From assembly GCA_963726615.1 (NCBI GenBank), contig CAVSCX010000006.1, positions 248,001 through 312,000 of the forward strand: 64,000 bases of DNA. Direction: 5' to 3'. The notes beneath the pieces were generated by a model. The model was not told the DNA's origin. It made no database searches and worked only from the letters and a program-made list of their open reading frames with translations. The position numbers were made by a program, and so were the translations under genes. Origin of the DNA: CAWDZK01 sp963726615 (GTDB lineage: Bacteria; Actinomycetota; Actinomycetes; JACCUZ01). The first letter of the stretch is position 1. Every line of letters starts with the position of its first letter. Shown piece after piece: positions 17,149-25,391 of this stretch.

Positions 17149-17949
17149 TCAGGCCGGTCGCGAGCTCGCCTTCGCCGCAGGTCTGGCGGACGGCGCTGCC
17201 TCCGCCTGGGCTGCCTGCTGGGCCTGCTGCTGGACCTGCTGGTGCTGGAGCACCTCGCTGAGCTTGGCGGCCGCGGCACAGACGATCTGCGCGTGCAGGC
17301 GTCCCGGCTGGCGGCTGAGCCGCTCGACCGGCCCGGACACCGAGACGGCGGCGACGATCCGGCCGCCAGGTCCCCGGACCGGGGCCGACACCGAGGCGAC
17401 GCCGGGCTCGCGCTCGCCGACGCTCTGCGCCCAGCCGCGGCGACGTACGGCGGACAGCATCGTGGCCGTGAACTTCGCCTCCCGGAGACCGCGGTGCAGC
17501 CGGTCGGGCTCCTCCCAGGCGAGCAGGATCTGGGCGGCGGAGCCGGCCTTCATGGTGAGCGTCGCACCGACCGGGACGGTGTCGCGCAGCCCGGTGAGGC
17601 GCTCGGCTCCGGCCACGCAGACCCTGCTGTCGCCCTGCCGCCGGTAGAGCTGGGCGCTCTCCCCGGTGATGTCGCGCAGCCGGGCCAGCACCGGGTTGGC
17701 GGCCTCGAGCAGCCTGTCCTCGCCGGCCGCCGTGGCCAGCTCGCGCAGCCGCGGGCCCAGGACGAACCTGCCCTGGAGGTCGCGTGCAACCAGGCGGTGG
17801 TGCTCCAGGGCAGTGGCCAACCGGTGCGCTGTCGGTCGCGCGAGTCCGGTGGCCGCGACGAGCGACGCGAGGCTGGCCGGGCCCGCCTCGAGGGCGCCCA
17901 GCACGATGGCGGCCTTGTCGAGGACGCCGACTCCGCTAGAGTTGTCCAT
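17149..17949 (-). CDS. ndgR: IclR-family regulator of leucine genes (NdgR/LtbR type)
   Basis: 266 residues: a winged HTH (about 10-70, GVLDKAAIVLGALEAG, then ATGLARPTAHRLATALEHH) followed by an IclR effector-binding domain (about 80-235). Divergent placement next to leuCD is the conserved location of NdgR/LtbR, which controls leucine (and often methionine/cysteine) genes in actinobacteria. The C-terminal 30 residues are Gln/Ala-rich (HQQVQQQAQQAAQAEA) and look disordered; this tail is longer than usual. The ATG at 17949 was chosen because the HTH starts directly after it. No Shine-Dalgarno is seen. Confidence 0.88.
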   Translation of the reverse strand: MDNSSGVGVLDKAAIVLGALEAGPASLASLVAATGLARPTAHRLATALEHHRLVARDLQGRFVLGPRLRELATAAGEDRLLEAANPVLARLRDITGESAQLYRRQGDSRVCVAGAERLTGLRDTVPVGATLTMKAGSAAQILLAWEEPDRLHRGLREAKFTATMLSAVRRRGWAQSVGEREPGVASVSAPVRGPGGRIVAAVSVSGPVERLSRQPGRLHAQIVCAAAAKLSEVLQHQQVQQQAQQAAQAEAAPSARPAAKASSRPA

Positions 17950-18012
17950 GTACCGATACTGCCGTCTCACCCGCCGAGACGCAAGCACTCGCCGTCTCAA
18001 GGAGAGAAACAC
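17950..18012. promoter_or_regulatory. Divergent ndgR/leuC operator region
   Basis: The 63-nt gap holds GCCGTCTCA twice (17961-17969 and 17991-17999) and the inverted repeat GTCTCACCCGCCGAGAC (17963-17979). Two copies of the same octamer plus a palindrome in so short a space fit binding of a dimeric regulator, most likely NdgR itself. The leuC ribosome site AAGGAGAG lies at its right edge. Site assignment is inference. Confidence 0.5.
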
Positions 18013-19443
18013 GTGCCGAGCACGCTGGCCGAGAAGGTCTGGGAGTCCCACGTCGTCCATCGCGCAGAGGGTCGGCCCGACCTGTTGTACATCGACCTGC
18101 ACCTCGTGCACGAGGTCACGAGCCCGCAGGCGTTCGACGGCCTGCGCCTCGCCGGTCGCCGGGTCCGCCGCACCGACCTCACCATCGCGACCGAGGACCA
18201 CAACGTCCCGACCCAGGACATCGGCGCCCCGATCGCCGACCCGGTGTCGCGCGTGCAGGTGGACACGCTGCGGGCCAACTGCGCCGAGTTCGGCGTCCCG
18301 CTGCACTCGTTGGGCGACCGCGACCAGGGCATCGTGCACGTCGTGGGGCCGCAGCTGGGGCTGACCCAGCCGGGCATGACCGTCGTCTGCGGGGACTCGC
18401 ACACCTCCACGCACGGGGCCTTCGGGGCGTTGGCCTTCGGCATCGGCACCAGCGAGGTCGAGCACGTCCTCGCGACCCAGACGCTGCCGCTGGAGCCCTT
18501 CAAGACGATGGCCGTGACGATCGACGGCACGCTCCCGGCCGGCGTGACGGCCAAGGACCTCATCCTCGCGGTGATCGCCGAGATCGGCACCGGCGGCGGT
18601 CAGGGATATGTCATCGAGTACCGCGGTGAGGCGATCCGCAGTCTCTCGATGGAGGCGCGGATGACGGTGTGCAACATGTCCATCGAGGCCGGCGCGCGGG
18701 CCGGCATGGTGGCACCGGACGAGACGACCTTCGCCTATCTCGAAGGTCGGCCGCGGGCGCCGCAGGGCGCCGACTGGGACGACGCGGTCGCCAGCTGGCG
18801 GGAGCTCCGCACGGACGAGGGGGCGACGTTCGACAAGGAGGTCGTCCTCGAAGCGGGCTCGCTGGCCCCCTTCGTGACCTGGGGAACGAACCCGGGCCAG
18901 GGTTTGCCGCTGTCGGCAGCCGTGCCGGACCCGTCGTCCTACGAGGACGAGCACGACCGCGCCGCGGCGGAGCGGGCGCTTGAGTACATGGGACTGTCGC
19001 CGGGCACGCCGCTGCGCGACATCGCGGTCGACACGGTCTTTCTCGGGTCGTGCACGAACGGCCGGATCGAGGACCTGCGGGCCGCCGCAGAGGTGCTGCG
19101 CGGGCGCCACGTCGTGGCCGGTGTGCGGGTGCTCGTGGTCCCCGGGTCCGAGAGGGTCCGCCTGGCGGCCGAGGCCGAGGGCCTCGACGTGGTGTTCAAG
19201 GAGGCGGGGGCCGACTGGCGGCACGCGGGGTGCTCCATGTGCCTGGGCATGAACCCGGACCAGCTCGCCCCCGGGGAGCGCAGCGCGTCCACGTCCAACC
19301 GGAACTTCGAGGGGCGTCAGGGCAAGGGCGGCCGCACTCACCTGGTCTCGCCGCTGGTCGCGGCGGCCACCGCGGTACGCGGCACGCTCTCGTCGCCCGC
19401 CGACCTCCCCCCTCTGCCAGCTGCGCCCGGGGAGGGGAGCTGA
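18013..19443 (+). CDS. leuC: 3-isopropylmalate dehydratase large subunit
   Basis: 476 residues of the aconitase superfamily, forming with LeuD the isomerase that converts 2- to 3-isopropylmalate in leucine synthesis. The [4Fe-4S] cysteines are visible in GSCTNGRIEDL (about 346) and CSMCLGMNPD (about 406-409). Other signatures are VVCGDSHTSTHGAFGALAFG and SNRNFEGRQGKGGRTHLVSP. The GTG at 18013 follows AAGGAGAG with normal spacing. leuD starts 1 nt after the stop. Confidence 0.97.
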   Translation: MPSTLAEKVWESHVVHRAEGRPDLLYIDLHLVHEVTSPQAFDGLRLAGRRVRRTDLTIATEDHNVPTQDIGAPIADPVSRVQVDTLRANCAEFGVPLHSLGDRDQGIVHVVGPQLGLTQPGMTVVCGDSHTSTHGAFGALAFGIGTSEVEHVLATQTLPLEPFKTMAVTIDGTLPAGVTAKDLILAVIAEIGTGGGQGYVIEYRGEAIRSLSMEARMTVCNMSIEAGARAGMVAPDETTFAYLEGRPRAPQGADWDDAVASWRELRTDEGATFDKEVVLEAGSLAPFVTWGTNPGQGLPLSAAVPDPSSYEDEHDRAAAERALEYMGLSPGTPLRDIAVDTVFLGSCTNGRIEDLRAAAEVLRGRHVVAGVRVLVVPGSERVRLAAEAEGLDVVFKEAGADWRHAGCSMCLGMNPDQLAPGERSASTSNRNFEGRQGKGGRTHLVSPLVAAATAVRGTLSSPADLPPLPAAPGEGS

Positions 19444-19444
19444 C

Positions 19445-20044
19445 GTGGAGCCGATCACCGTGCACACCGGGACGGCGGTGCCGTTGCGCCGCAGCAACGT
19501 CGACACCGACCAGATCATCCCGGCCGTCTACCTCAAGCGGGTGACCAGGACCGGGTTCGAGGACGGGCTGTTCGCGGCCTGGCGCAACGACCCGGAGTTC
19601 GTGCTCAACCGGACCACGTCGCAGGGCGCCTCGATCCTCGTGGCCGGGCCCGACTTCGGAACGGGCTCGTCGCGCGAGCACGCCGTGTGGGCGCTGCGCG
19701 GGTGGGGGTTCCGGGTCGTCGTCTCGGCCCGGTTCGCCGACATCTTCCGCGGCAACGCCGGCAAGGGCGGACTTGTCACCGCGCAGGTCCAGCAGAAGGA
19801 CGTCGAGCGGATCTGGGCCGCTCTGGACGACGACCCGTCCTTGCAGGTGACCGTCGACCTCGCCGACCGGACGGTCTCGTGGGCCGTGGGGACGGCCCGC
19901 GACTCAGCGGTCTTCGACATCGACGACTACACCAGGTGGCGCCTCATGGAGGGTCTCGACGACGTCGATCTGACCCTCCAGCACGCGGCCGAGGTCGCGG
20001 CCTACGAGGCCCGCCGGCCGTCCTGGGCACCCACCACCGCCTGA
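19445..20044 (+). CDS. leuD: 3-isopropylmalate dehydratase small subunit
   Basis: 199 residues, the swivel domain partner of LeuC. NVDTDQIIPAVYLKRV (about 18-33) and GPDFGTGSSREHAVWALRGWG (about 62-82, split here for the family GSSREHA substrate loop) are diagnostic. Start GTG is 1 nt after leuC, so the two are translated together. The gene ends 152 nt before hup, which has its own promoter. Confidence 0.97.
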   Translation: MEPITVHTGTAVPLRRSNVDTDQIIPAVYLKRVTRTGFEDGLFAAWRNDPEFVLNRTTSQGASILVAGPDFGTGSSREHAVWALRGWGFRVVVSARFADIFRGNAGKGGLVTAQVQQKDVERIWAALDDDPSLQVTVDLADRTVSWAVGTARDSAVFDIDDYTRWRLMEGLDDVDLTLQHAAEVAAYEARRPSWAPTTA

Positions 20045-20115
20045 AACGCAGCGCCCGGCAGGGCTGGGCGGTGCGAAAACCTTTGGGACACAACGGGAAA
20101 CACGCCTGTCGGTGT

Positions 20116-20144
20116 TTGTGCCTGGGCGCGATCACGCCTAACGT
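20116..20144 (+). promoter_or_regulatory. Candidate hup promoter
   Basis: TTGTGC (20116-20121), a 17-nt spacer and TAACGT (20139-20144) form a well-spaced promoter, giving a leader of about 45 nt before the hup GTG. Just upstream, AAACAC and GTGTTT (20098-20103 and 20112-20117) make a 6-bp inverted repeat touching the -35 box, a possible operator. Confidence 0.55.
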
Positions 20145-20196
20145 CGCCATCGAAATCGAGCGTCTGCTCGACCTCCGCATCCTCAAGGGGTTCTAC

Positions 20197-20694
20197 GTGA
20201 ACAAGGCTCAGCTGATCGACAAGCTGTCCGCGCAGCTCGGCAGCAAGAAGGCCGCGTCCGACGCGGTGGACGCCGTCGTCGACACCATCACCCGTGCCGT
20301 GGCGTCCGGGGAGCGCGTGGCCATCACCGGCTTCGGCGTCTTCGACAAGGTCGCCCGCCCGGCCCGCACGGGTCGCAACCCGCGCACGGGGGCAGCGGTC
20401 AAGATCAAGAAGACCACGGTGCCGAAGTTCAAGGCTGGGCAGGGCTTCAAGGACGTCGTCTCCGGCGCCAAGAAGCTGCCGAAGGCCGCCGTCAGCACCG
20501 CGCGCTCGGCCACCGGCTCCTCGGCTCCGGCCAAGAAGACGACGGCCAAGAAGACCACGGCGAAGAAGTCGACCGCCAAGAAGTCGACCGCCAAGAAGGC
20601 CCCGGCCAAGAAGGCGCCGGCGAAGAAGAGCACGGCCAAGAAGGCGCCGGCGAGGAAGACCACCGCGAAGAAGGCACCTGCGCGCAGGCGCTGA
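20197..20694 (+). CDS. hup: Two-domain HU histone-like protein
   Basis: 165 residues. The first 92 are a complete HU fold: MNKAQLIDKLSAQLG, the dimer core ITGFGVFDKVARPARTGRNP, and KTTVPKFKAGQGFKD. The remaining 70 residues are a tail of repeated Ala/Pro/Thr-Lys-Lys units (KTTAKK, KSTAKK, KAPAKK), resembling eukaryotic histone H1, as in mycobacterial HupB and Streptomyces HupS. The tail adds non-specific DNA binding and is often acetylated in relatives. GTG 20197 is preceded 6 nt upstream by AAGGGG. A terminator follows at 20717. Confidence 0.95.
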   Translation: MNKAQLIDKLSAQLGSKKAASDAVDAVVDTITRAVASGERVAITGFGVFDKVARPARTGRNPRTGAAVKIKKTTVPKFKAGQGFKDVVSGAKKLPKAAVSTARSATGSSAPAKKTTAKKTTAKKSTAKKSTAKKAPAKKAPAKKSTAKKAPARKTTAKKAPARRR

Positions 20695-20716
20695 CCTCCC
20701 TTCCGGGACAGCAGGA

Positions 20717-20755
20717 CCGAGGCCCGGTCGCCCGCACGGGGTGGCCGGGCCTCGG
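20717..20755. terminator. Terminator between hup and the cold-shock-like gene
   Basis: CCGAGGCCCGG and CCGGGCCTCGG form a perfect 11-bp stem with a 17-nt GC-rich loop. It lies between convergent genes and could serve both. There is no T-run. Confidence 0.65.
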
Positions 20756-20774
20756 CACGTCCCCACGGCGTCGG

Positions 20775-20990
20775 TCAGCGACGGTCCGGCAACGTGGCGA
20801 TCGTGAGGTACGTCACGCGACGGACGCCACCGTCGTCGTGCACCTCGATCCGCACCCGCTGACCGACGCGCAGCAGCCGGACGTCCCCGGCGTCGAAGGC
20901 TGCCGCGTCGTAGCCGAGCTCCGCCCCGTCGTCGAGCAGGACCGTCCCGGACCGCGTGACAGGGTGGAAGGTGCGCACCGTTGCCTGCAC
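20775..20990 (-). CDS. Cold-shock-like OB-fold protein
   Basis: 71 residues with the cold-shock pattern of beta strands (MQATVRTFHPVTRSGTVLLDDG, then RLLRVGQRVRIEV) but without the KGFGFI/VFVH RNA-binding aromatics of true CspA. It is a common companion of fbiD/cofC in actinobacteria. The GTG at 20990 has a TAGCGT box 6 nt upstream, so the message is probably leaderless. Function unknown. Confidence 0.75.
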   Translation of the reverse strand: MQATVRTFHPVTRSGTVLLDDGAELGYDAAAFDAGDVRLLRVGQRVRIEVHDDGGVRRVTYLTIATLPDRR

Positions 20991-20996
20991 GCCCCG

Positions 20997-21002
20997 ACGC
21001 TA
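20997..21002 (-). promoter_or_regulatory. Candidate leaderless -10 box of the cold-shock-like gene
   Basis: On the minus strand TAGCGT lies 6 nt before the GTG at 20990. Its first three bases are the TAG stop codon of fbiD. No Shine-Dalgarno is present. Confidence 0.45.
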
Positions 21003-21653
21003 CCCCGCCTGTCTCCGTGCGCCGAGGCCGACGAGGGCCTTGGCCGTCCACGGCCCGACACCCAGGGACCGAGCCAGGTCCAGGTCGTGCGCGGTGTCGA
21101 CGTCGCGGTGGAGCGAGGCCAGGCCGCCGACCGCGATCTCGACGGCTCCGGAGCGCGCGTGGCGCTCGGCCGACCCCGCGCCGAACATCGGCCGGAGCAG
21201 GTCGGCACGACCTGCCAGCAGCACCGTGGTGCCGCTCCCCTCGGCGTCCCGGACGAAGGACCGGTCGTGCCGGCCGGCCTCGGCGAGCGCCGCCGAGAGC
21301 TCCGCCGGACGCAGCGCGGGCAGGTCCGCGGCCAGCATGCCGACCGAGGTCCCGGGCAGGGACTCGGCCGCCAGCCGCGCGCCATGGGTCAGGGCCGGGT
21401 TGAGCCCCGAGTCGGGCCGGTCACCGGTCACCGCTGCTCCGACCTCGAGCAGCCGGGACGCGGCCGCCGGCTCGTCGGTGACGACCTGCAGCCTCGCCAC
21501 GAGTGGGCAGGCGAGCGCCGCCAGGGCGGTGTCCAGCGCGAAGGCCAGCGCCAGCTCCCCGCGCAGGACGTCGTACGGCGGGCCGAGCCGGGTCTTGGCC
21601 ACGGCGAGCCGCTTGACCGGCAGCACCAGGCACCACCGGCGGGTCGGGTCCAC
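21000..21653 (-). CDS. fbiD: Phosphoenolpyruvate/2-phospho-L-lactate guanylyltransferase
   Basis: 217 residues of the CofC/FbiD family, which activates phosphoenolpyruvate or 2-phospholactate with GTP in coenzyme F420 synthesis. The nucleotidyltransferase fold is shown by the N-terminal WCLVLPVKRLAVAKTRL (signature LPVK...AKTRL), DRPDSGLNPALTHGA, and GMLAADLPALRP. GTG at 21653 starts right at the first strand; longer starts add only unrelated sequence. It implies the organism makes F420. It shares an intergenic region with plsC on the other strand. Confidence 0.88.
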   Translation of the reverse strand: MDPTRRWCLVLPVKRLAVAKTRLGPPYDVLRGELALAFALDTALAALACPLVARLQVVTDEPAAASRLLEVGAAVTGDRPDSGLNPALTHGARLAAESLPGTSVGMLAADLPALRPAELSAALAEAGRHDRSFVRDAEGSGTTVLLAGRADLLRPMFGAGSAERHARSGAVEIAVGGLASLHRDVDTAHDLDLARSLGVGPWTAKALVGLGARRQAG

Positions 21654-21752
21654 CGGACCAGCGTGCCAGGCGCGGGCACCCCTGCTCGACACGGTCGAGA
21701 CGTGGACGGGAGGATGAAGGCGGTCGGGACAGCTGACGAGCAGAGGAGCCGC

Positions 21753-22526
21753 GTGAGCCAGGCGAGGTCGCGGCGGCAGCGTCCGCGCCGCATCGGGTTC
21801 TGGTACCGGCTGGCCGTCGTCATCCTGAAGCCGTTGCTCACCGTGCTGACGAGGCGCGACTGGCGTGGTGGCGAGAACCTGCCGGCGGCCGGCGGCGTCG
21901 TGGTGGTCACCAACCACGTCTCGCACGTCGATCCGCTCACGTTCGCGCACTTCCTCTACGACAACGGCAGGCTGCCGCGCTTTCTCGGCAAGGAGGTGCT
22001 GTTCCGGATCTTCTTCGTCGGCTCGGTCCTGCGCGGCGCCCGGCAGATCCCGGTGTACCGCGAGTCGACGGACGCCTCGAGGGCGTTCTCCGCGGCCGTG
22101 CAGGCCGTGCGCGACGGGGAGTGCGTCGGGATCTACCCGGAGGCGACGCTGACCCGCGACCCGGATTTGTGGCCGATGGTGGGGAAGACCGGTGCCGCAC
22201 GGGTGGCGCTGGAGACCGGGGCACCCGTCGTGCCGATCGCGCAGTGGGGGCCGCAGGAGCTGCTCGCCCCCTACTCCAAGAGGCCACGGCTGTTCCCGCG
22301 GGCCACGATGCACGTGTGGGCCGGTCCGCCGGTGGACCTCACCGAGTTCCGGGGCCTGCCGATCGACGCTTCGCTGCTGCACGACGTGACAGAGCGGATC
22401 ATGGCGGCCATCACGTCGCTCCTGGCGGAGATCCGCGACGAACCCGCCCCCGCCGTACGGTTCGACCTGCGCGGCACCCGGATGCCGCGCACCGGCAACC
22501 CGAGGCACCCCGGGAGGGCATCGTGA
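21753..22526 (+). CDS. plsC: 1-acylglycerol-3-phosphate acyltransferase
   Basis: 257 residues, PlsC family. The catalytic HX4D is in NHVSHVDPL (about residues 53-61), the glycerophosphate site in YRESTDASRAF, and motif III in GIYPEATLTRDP. A hydrophobic segment at about 17-32 may bind the membrane. It makes phosphatidic acid from lysophosphatidic acid. GTG 21753 has AGGAG 4 nt upstream, preferred over earlier in-frame codons. gpsA follows after 34 nt, so glycerol-3-phosphate supply and acylation are paired. Confidence 0.92.
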   Translation: MSQARSRRQRPRRIGFWYRLAVVILKPLLTVLTRRDWRGGENLPAAGGVVVVTNHVSHVDPLTFAHFLYDNGRLPRFLGKEVLFRIFFVGSVLRGARQIPVYRESTDASRAFSAAVQAVRDGECVGIYPEATLTRDPDLWPMVGKTGAARVALETGAPVVPIAQWGPQELLAPYSKRPRLFPRATMHVWAGPPVDLTEFRGLPIDASLLHDVTERIMAAITSLLAEIRDEPAPAVRFDLRGTRMPRTGNPRHPGRAS

Positions 22527-22560
22527 GCTCGCAGTCGTCTCGACCGGACCGGCGCTCCGC

Positions 22561-23562
22561 ATGACCCGCGTCGCGGTGTTCGGGACGGGCTCGTGGGGGA
22601 CGGCGTTCTCGATGGTGCTCGCCGACGCCGGGGCGGACGTCGTGATGTGGGGCCGGCGCGAGGAGCTGACCCGCGCGATCACGGAGACCCACGAGAACCC
22701 GGACTACCTGCCCGGTATCCCGCTTCCGGGCGCGATCCGGGCGACGGCCTCGCCGGCCGACGCGCTGGCGGGTGCCGAGGTCGTCGTGCTGGCCGTACCG
22801 TCCCAGACGCTGCGGTCGGGTCTCGCCGGCTGGGCGCCGCTCCTCCCGCCCGACTCCCTGCTCGTCTCCCTCATGAAGGGCGTCGAGCTCGGGACCAGCA
22901 AGCGGATGAGCGAGGTGATCGGCGAGGTCACAGGCGCACCACCCGAGCGGGTGGCGGTGGTCTCCGGGCCGAACCTCGCCAAGGAGGTGGCCCAGCGACA
23001 GCCGGCCGCCTCGGTGGTCGGCTGCGCGGAGGAGGCGGTCGCCGAGAAGCTGCAGCAGGTGTGCGCGACGACGTACTTCCGGCCGTACACGAACACCGAC
23101 GTCGTGGGGGTCGAGCTGGGCGGCGCGGTCAAGAACGTCATCGCGCTGGCGGTCGGCATCGCCAAGGGGATGGGGATGGGCGACAACTCGCAGGCCTCGA
23201 TCGTCACCCGCGGCCTGGCCGAGATCACCCGGCTCGGACTCGCGCAGGGAGCGGACGCGGCAACGTTCGCCGGGCTGGCCGGCGTCGGTGATCTCGTGGC
23301 GACCTGTCTCTCGCCGCTGTCACGCAACCGGACCTTCGGCGAGAAGCTCGGCCAGGGCCGCTCGGTGCAGGAGATCCTCGCCTCGACCACCCAGGTGGCC
23401 GAGGGCGTGAAGTCGGCGGAGTCGATCCTCGACCTGGCGCGGACGCATGGCGTCGACATGCCGATCGTCGAGCACGTCGCCGCCGCGGTGCACGACGGCC
23501 TCCCCCCGGACGAGATCGTCCGCCGGATCATGAGCCGCTCCACCAAGGCCGAGACCGAGTAG
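22561..23562 (+). CDS. gpsA: Glycerol-3-phosphate dehydrogenase [NAD(P)+]
   Basis: 333 residues. N-terminal Rossmann GTGSWGTAFSMVLADAG, the GPNLAKEVAQRQP segment, and the catalytic lysine in LGGAVKNVIALAVGIAKGMG, followed by NSQASIVTRGLAEI and GLAGVGDLVATCLS. It reduces dihydroxyacetone phosphate to sn-glycerol 3-phosphate for phospholipids. Located downstream of plsC and often upstream of ddl in actinobacteria, as here with an insertion of three genes. Confidence 0.96.
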   Translation: MTRVAVFGTGSWGTAFSMVLADAGADVVMWGRREELTRAITETHENPDYLPGIPLPGAIRATASPADALAGAEVVVLAVPSQTLRSGLAGWAPLLPPDSLLVSLMKGVELGTSKRMSEVIGEVTGAPPERVAVVSGPNLAKEVAQRQPAASVVGCAEEAVAEKLQQVCATTYFRPYTNTDVVGVELGGAVKNVIALAVGIAKGMGMGDNSQASIVTRGLAEITRLGLAQGADAATFAGLAGVGDLVATCLSPLSRNRTFGEKLGQGRSVQEILASTTQVAEGVKSAESILDLARTHGVDMPIVEHVAAAVHDGLPPDEIVRRIMSRSTKAETE

Positions 23563-23575
23563 CGCGGGACCGGCC

Positions 23576-24370
23576 ATGCGGGCACCCGGCAACCGGCGGC
23601 GACTCGCCCGGTCTGCCGCCGGCGCCGCACTGGTCCTCCTGCTCGCCTCCGCGGCGTTCCTGGCCTGGCCGGAGGTCGAGCGGCTCAACGGTGCCCGGCC
23701 GGAGCTGGTGGACCGGCCGCACGGCGTCGCGGCCCTGGAGGGTATGACAGCGGCGCTGGGAGTCGCCCACAACGCCGGGAACCGCCCGGACACACTCGCC
23801 TCCGCGGCGCGGGCGGGTGCGGACGTCGTGGAGGTGGACGTCATCGAGGTCGACGGCAGTCTCCGCGCCGGACGCCCGCACCCGTGGCCGGCGTTCGCGG
23901 ACCGGCTGCTCCACGGTCCCTCGCTCGACCGGGTGTGGCGCGACAGCGCTGCCGTCCCGGCGCTCAAGCTGGACCTGAAGGAGTCGTCCACGGGCTTCGT
24001 CGACCGCATCGCGCGGTTCGTGGCTCCGCGGTCGGCGCAGCGGAGGGTGATGGTCGCCTCGCGCTCGCCTGCGGTGCTGGACTCGCTGCGGGACCAGGCA
24101 CCCGGGGCGGTCAGGCTTCTGTCGGTCACCGACGCCGACGAGCTCGCGCGGGTCGGGACGGACACCGGCGCGCTTGCCGCCGTGCAGGGACTGAGCGTCC
24201 ACCACAGGCTCCTCGACACCGCGACCGTGCAGCGGCTCGACGTCGACGGCTGGCTGCTGCTGGCCTGGACCGTCAACGAGCCCCGGCGGGCGGCCGACCT
24301 GATCAGCGCGGGTGTCGACGGCATCACGACAGACAACCTGGCCGTGCTGCGTGCCCTACGGGACCGGTGA
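23576..24370 (+). CDS. Divergent glycerophosphodiester phosphodiesterase-like protein
   Basis: 264 residues. A signal or anchor segment spans about 10-31 (LARSAAGAALVLLLASAAF). The rest follows a reduced GDPD TIM barrel: GVAHNAGNRPDTLASA in place of the usual HRG...PENT, VVEVDVIEVDG in place of ELDV, then LKLDLKES and LLLAWTVNEPRRAADLISAGVDGITTDN split across the last strands. Replacing HRG by HNA and losing the usual HD pair suggests altered or weak catalysis. It starts 13 nt after gpsA, consistent with glycerophospholipid metabolism outside the membrane. Confidence 0.65.
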   Translation: MRAPGNRRRLARSAAGAALVLLLASAAFLAWPEVERLNGARPELVDRPHGVAALEGMTAALGVAHNAGNRPDTLASAARAGADVVEVDVIEVDGSLRAGRPHPWPAFADRLLHGPSLDRVWRDSAAVPALKLDLKESSTGFVDRIARFVAPRSAQRRVMVASRSPAVLDSLRDQAPGAVRLLSVTDADELARVGTDTGALAAVQGLSVHHRLLDTATVQRLDVDGWLLLAWTVNEPRRAADLISAGVDGITTDNLAVLRALRDR

Positions 24371-24416
24371 AGGTCGGTCCGCTGCGACCGGCGACTCCTC
24401 GGGGCAGACTGGACTG

Positions 24417-25277
24417 GTGGAGACGCCGGGCACCCTGGACCAGGTCGAGCCCGCCGGCCTCGCACTCTCGGCGGTCGGCGACCTGCTGGCCGCGGGCGAG
24501 GTCATGGTGCTCTCCGGTGCCGGCCTGTCCACCGAGTCCGGGATCCCGGACTACCGCGGGCCGACCGGTGCCCTGCGCCGGTCGCTGCCCATGACCTACC
24601 AGACCTTCACCCGCGACCCGCTGGCCCGGCGGCGTTACTGGGCGCGCTCGCAGCTCGGCTGGCGGGTGGTGGCGCACGCCGAGCCGAACGACGGGCACAT
24701 GGCGGTGGCGGCGCTGCAGAGCCGCGGCGCGCTGTCCGGCGTCGTGACCCAGAACGTGGACGGCCTGCACCAGGCTGCCGGTGCGGCGGACGTCGTCGAG
24801 CTGCACGGGAACCTCGACCGGGTCGTGTGCCTCGGGTGCTTCACGCGGAGCGCGCGGGACCAGCTCGACGAGCGGCTCCGGGAGGCCAACGCCGGGTGGG
24901 AGGCCGTCGCGACCGCGGTGAACCCGGACGGCGACGTGACGCTCGACGAAGCCGCCGTCGAGGCGTTCGAGGTGGTCGACTGCCTGGGCTGCGGCGGGGT
25001 GCTCAAGCCGGACGTCGTGTTCTTCGGCGAGAACGTCCCACCGGCAAAGGTGGCTCACTGCTACGAGCTCGTGGAGCGCTCGCGGTCGCTGCTGGTGCTG
25101 GGCTCGTCGTTGGCGGTGATGTCCGGCCTGCGGTTCGTCCGTCGGGCTGCGGCACTGGGCCGTCCGGTCGCCATCGTCAACCAGGGCTGGACCCGTGGCG
25201 ACGAGCACGCCACCTGGAAGCTGCCTGCCCCTCTGGGCGCAACCCTGACGGCTCTCGTCGGGACAGCCCGAGCCTGA
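24417..25277 (+). CDS. SIR2-family NAD-dependent protein deacylase
   Basis: 286 residues with the sirtuin signatures GAGLSTESGIPDYRGP (about 36-51), TQNVDGLH (about 113-120), catalytic His in VELHGNL, and two zinc CxxC pairs (CLGC near 142 and 184). The region between the zinc pairs is about 40 residues, longer than in CobB, as in many actinobacterial type II sirtuins. It would remove acyl groups from lysines using NAD+. The GTG at 24417 was chosen; the longer frame overlaps the previous gene. Confidence 0.9.
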   Translation: METPGTLDQVEPAGLALSAVGDLLAAGEVMVLSGAGLSTESGIPDYRGPTGALRRSLPMTYQTFTRDPLARRRYWARSQLGWRVVAHAEPNDGHMAVAALQSRGALSGVVTQNVDGLHQAAGAADVVELHGNLDRVVCLGCFTRSARDQLDERLREANAGWEAVATAVNPDGDVTLDEAAVEAFEVVDCLGCGGVLKPDVVFFGENVPPAKVAHCYELVERSRSLLVLGSSLAVMSGLRFVRRAAALGRPVAIVNQGWTRGDEHATWKLPAPLGATLTALVGTARA

Positions 25278-25328
25278 TCCGACCAGGCAGGTTCGCCCGT
25301 GCTGGCCGTGGTCGGTGTCTTTCCCCAC

Positions 25329-25374
25329 GCGAGGCCTCGCCTGGCTGGAAACCGTTGTGGACACAGGGTTTCCA
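25329..25374. promoter_or_regulatory. Two palindromes before the SOS-controlled HNH gene
   Basis: GCGAGGCCTCGC (25329-25340) is a perfect 12-nt palindrome. Next to it, TGGAAACC and GGTTTCCA (25346-25353 and 25367-25374) form an 8-bp inverted repeat with a 13-nt gap. Both lie upstream of the -10 box of the DUF222 gene and are candidate operators or, for the second, a hairpin. No known regulator is assigned. Confidence 0.4.
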
Positions 25375-25391
25375 CGGGTGGGGGCGTGCGG

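Noticed and set aside
20521..20690. Tandem AAGAAG-type repeats as a possible DNA repeat array
   Set aside because: They are codons of the Lys-Ala/Pro/Thr tail of HU and need no separate explanation.
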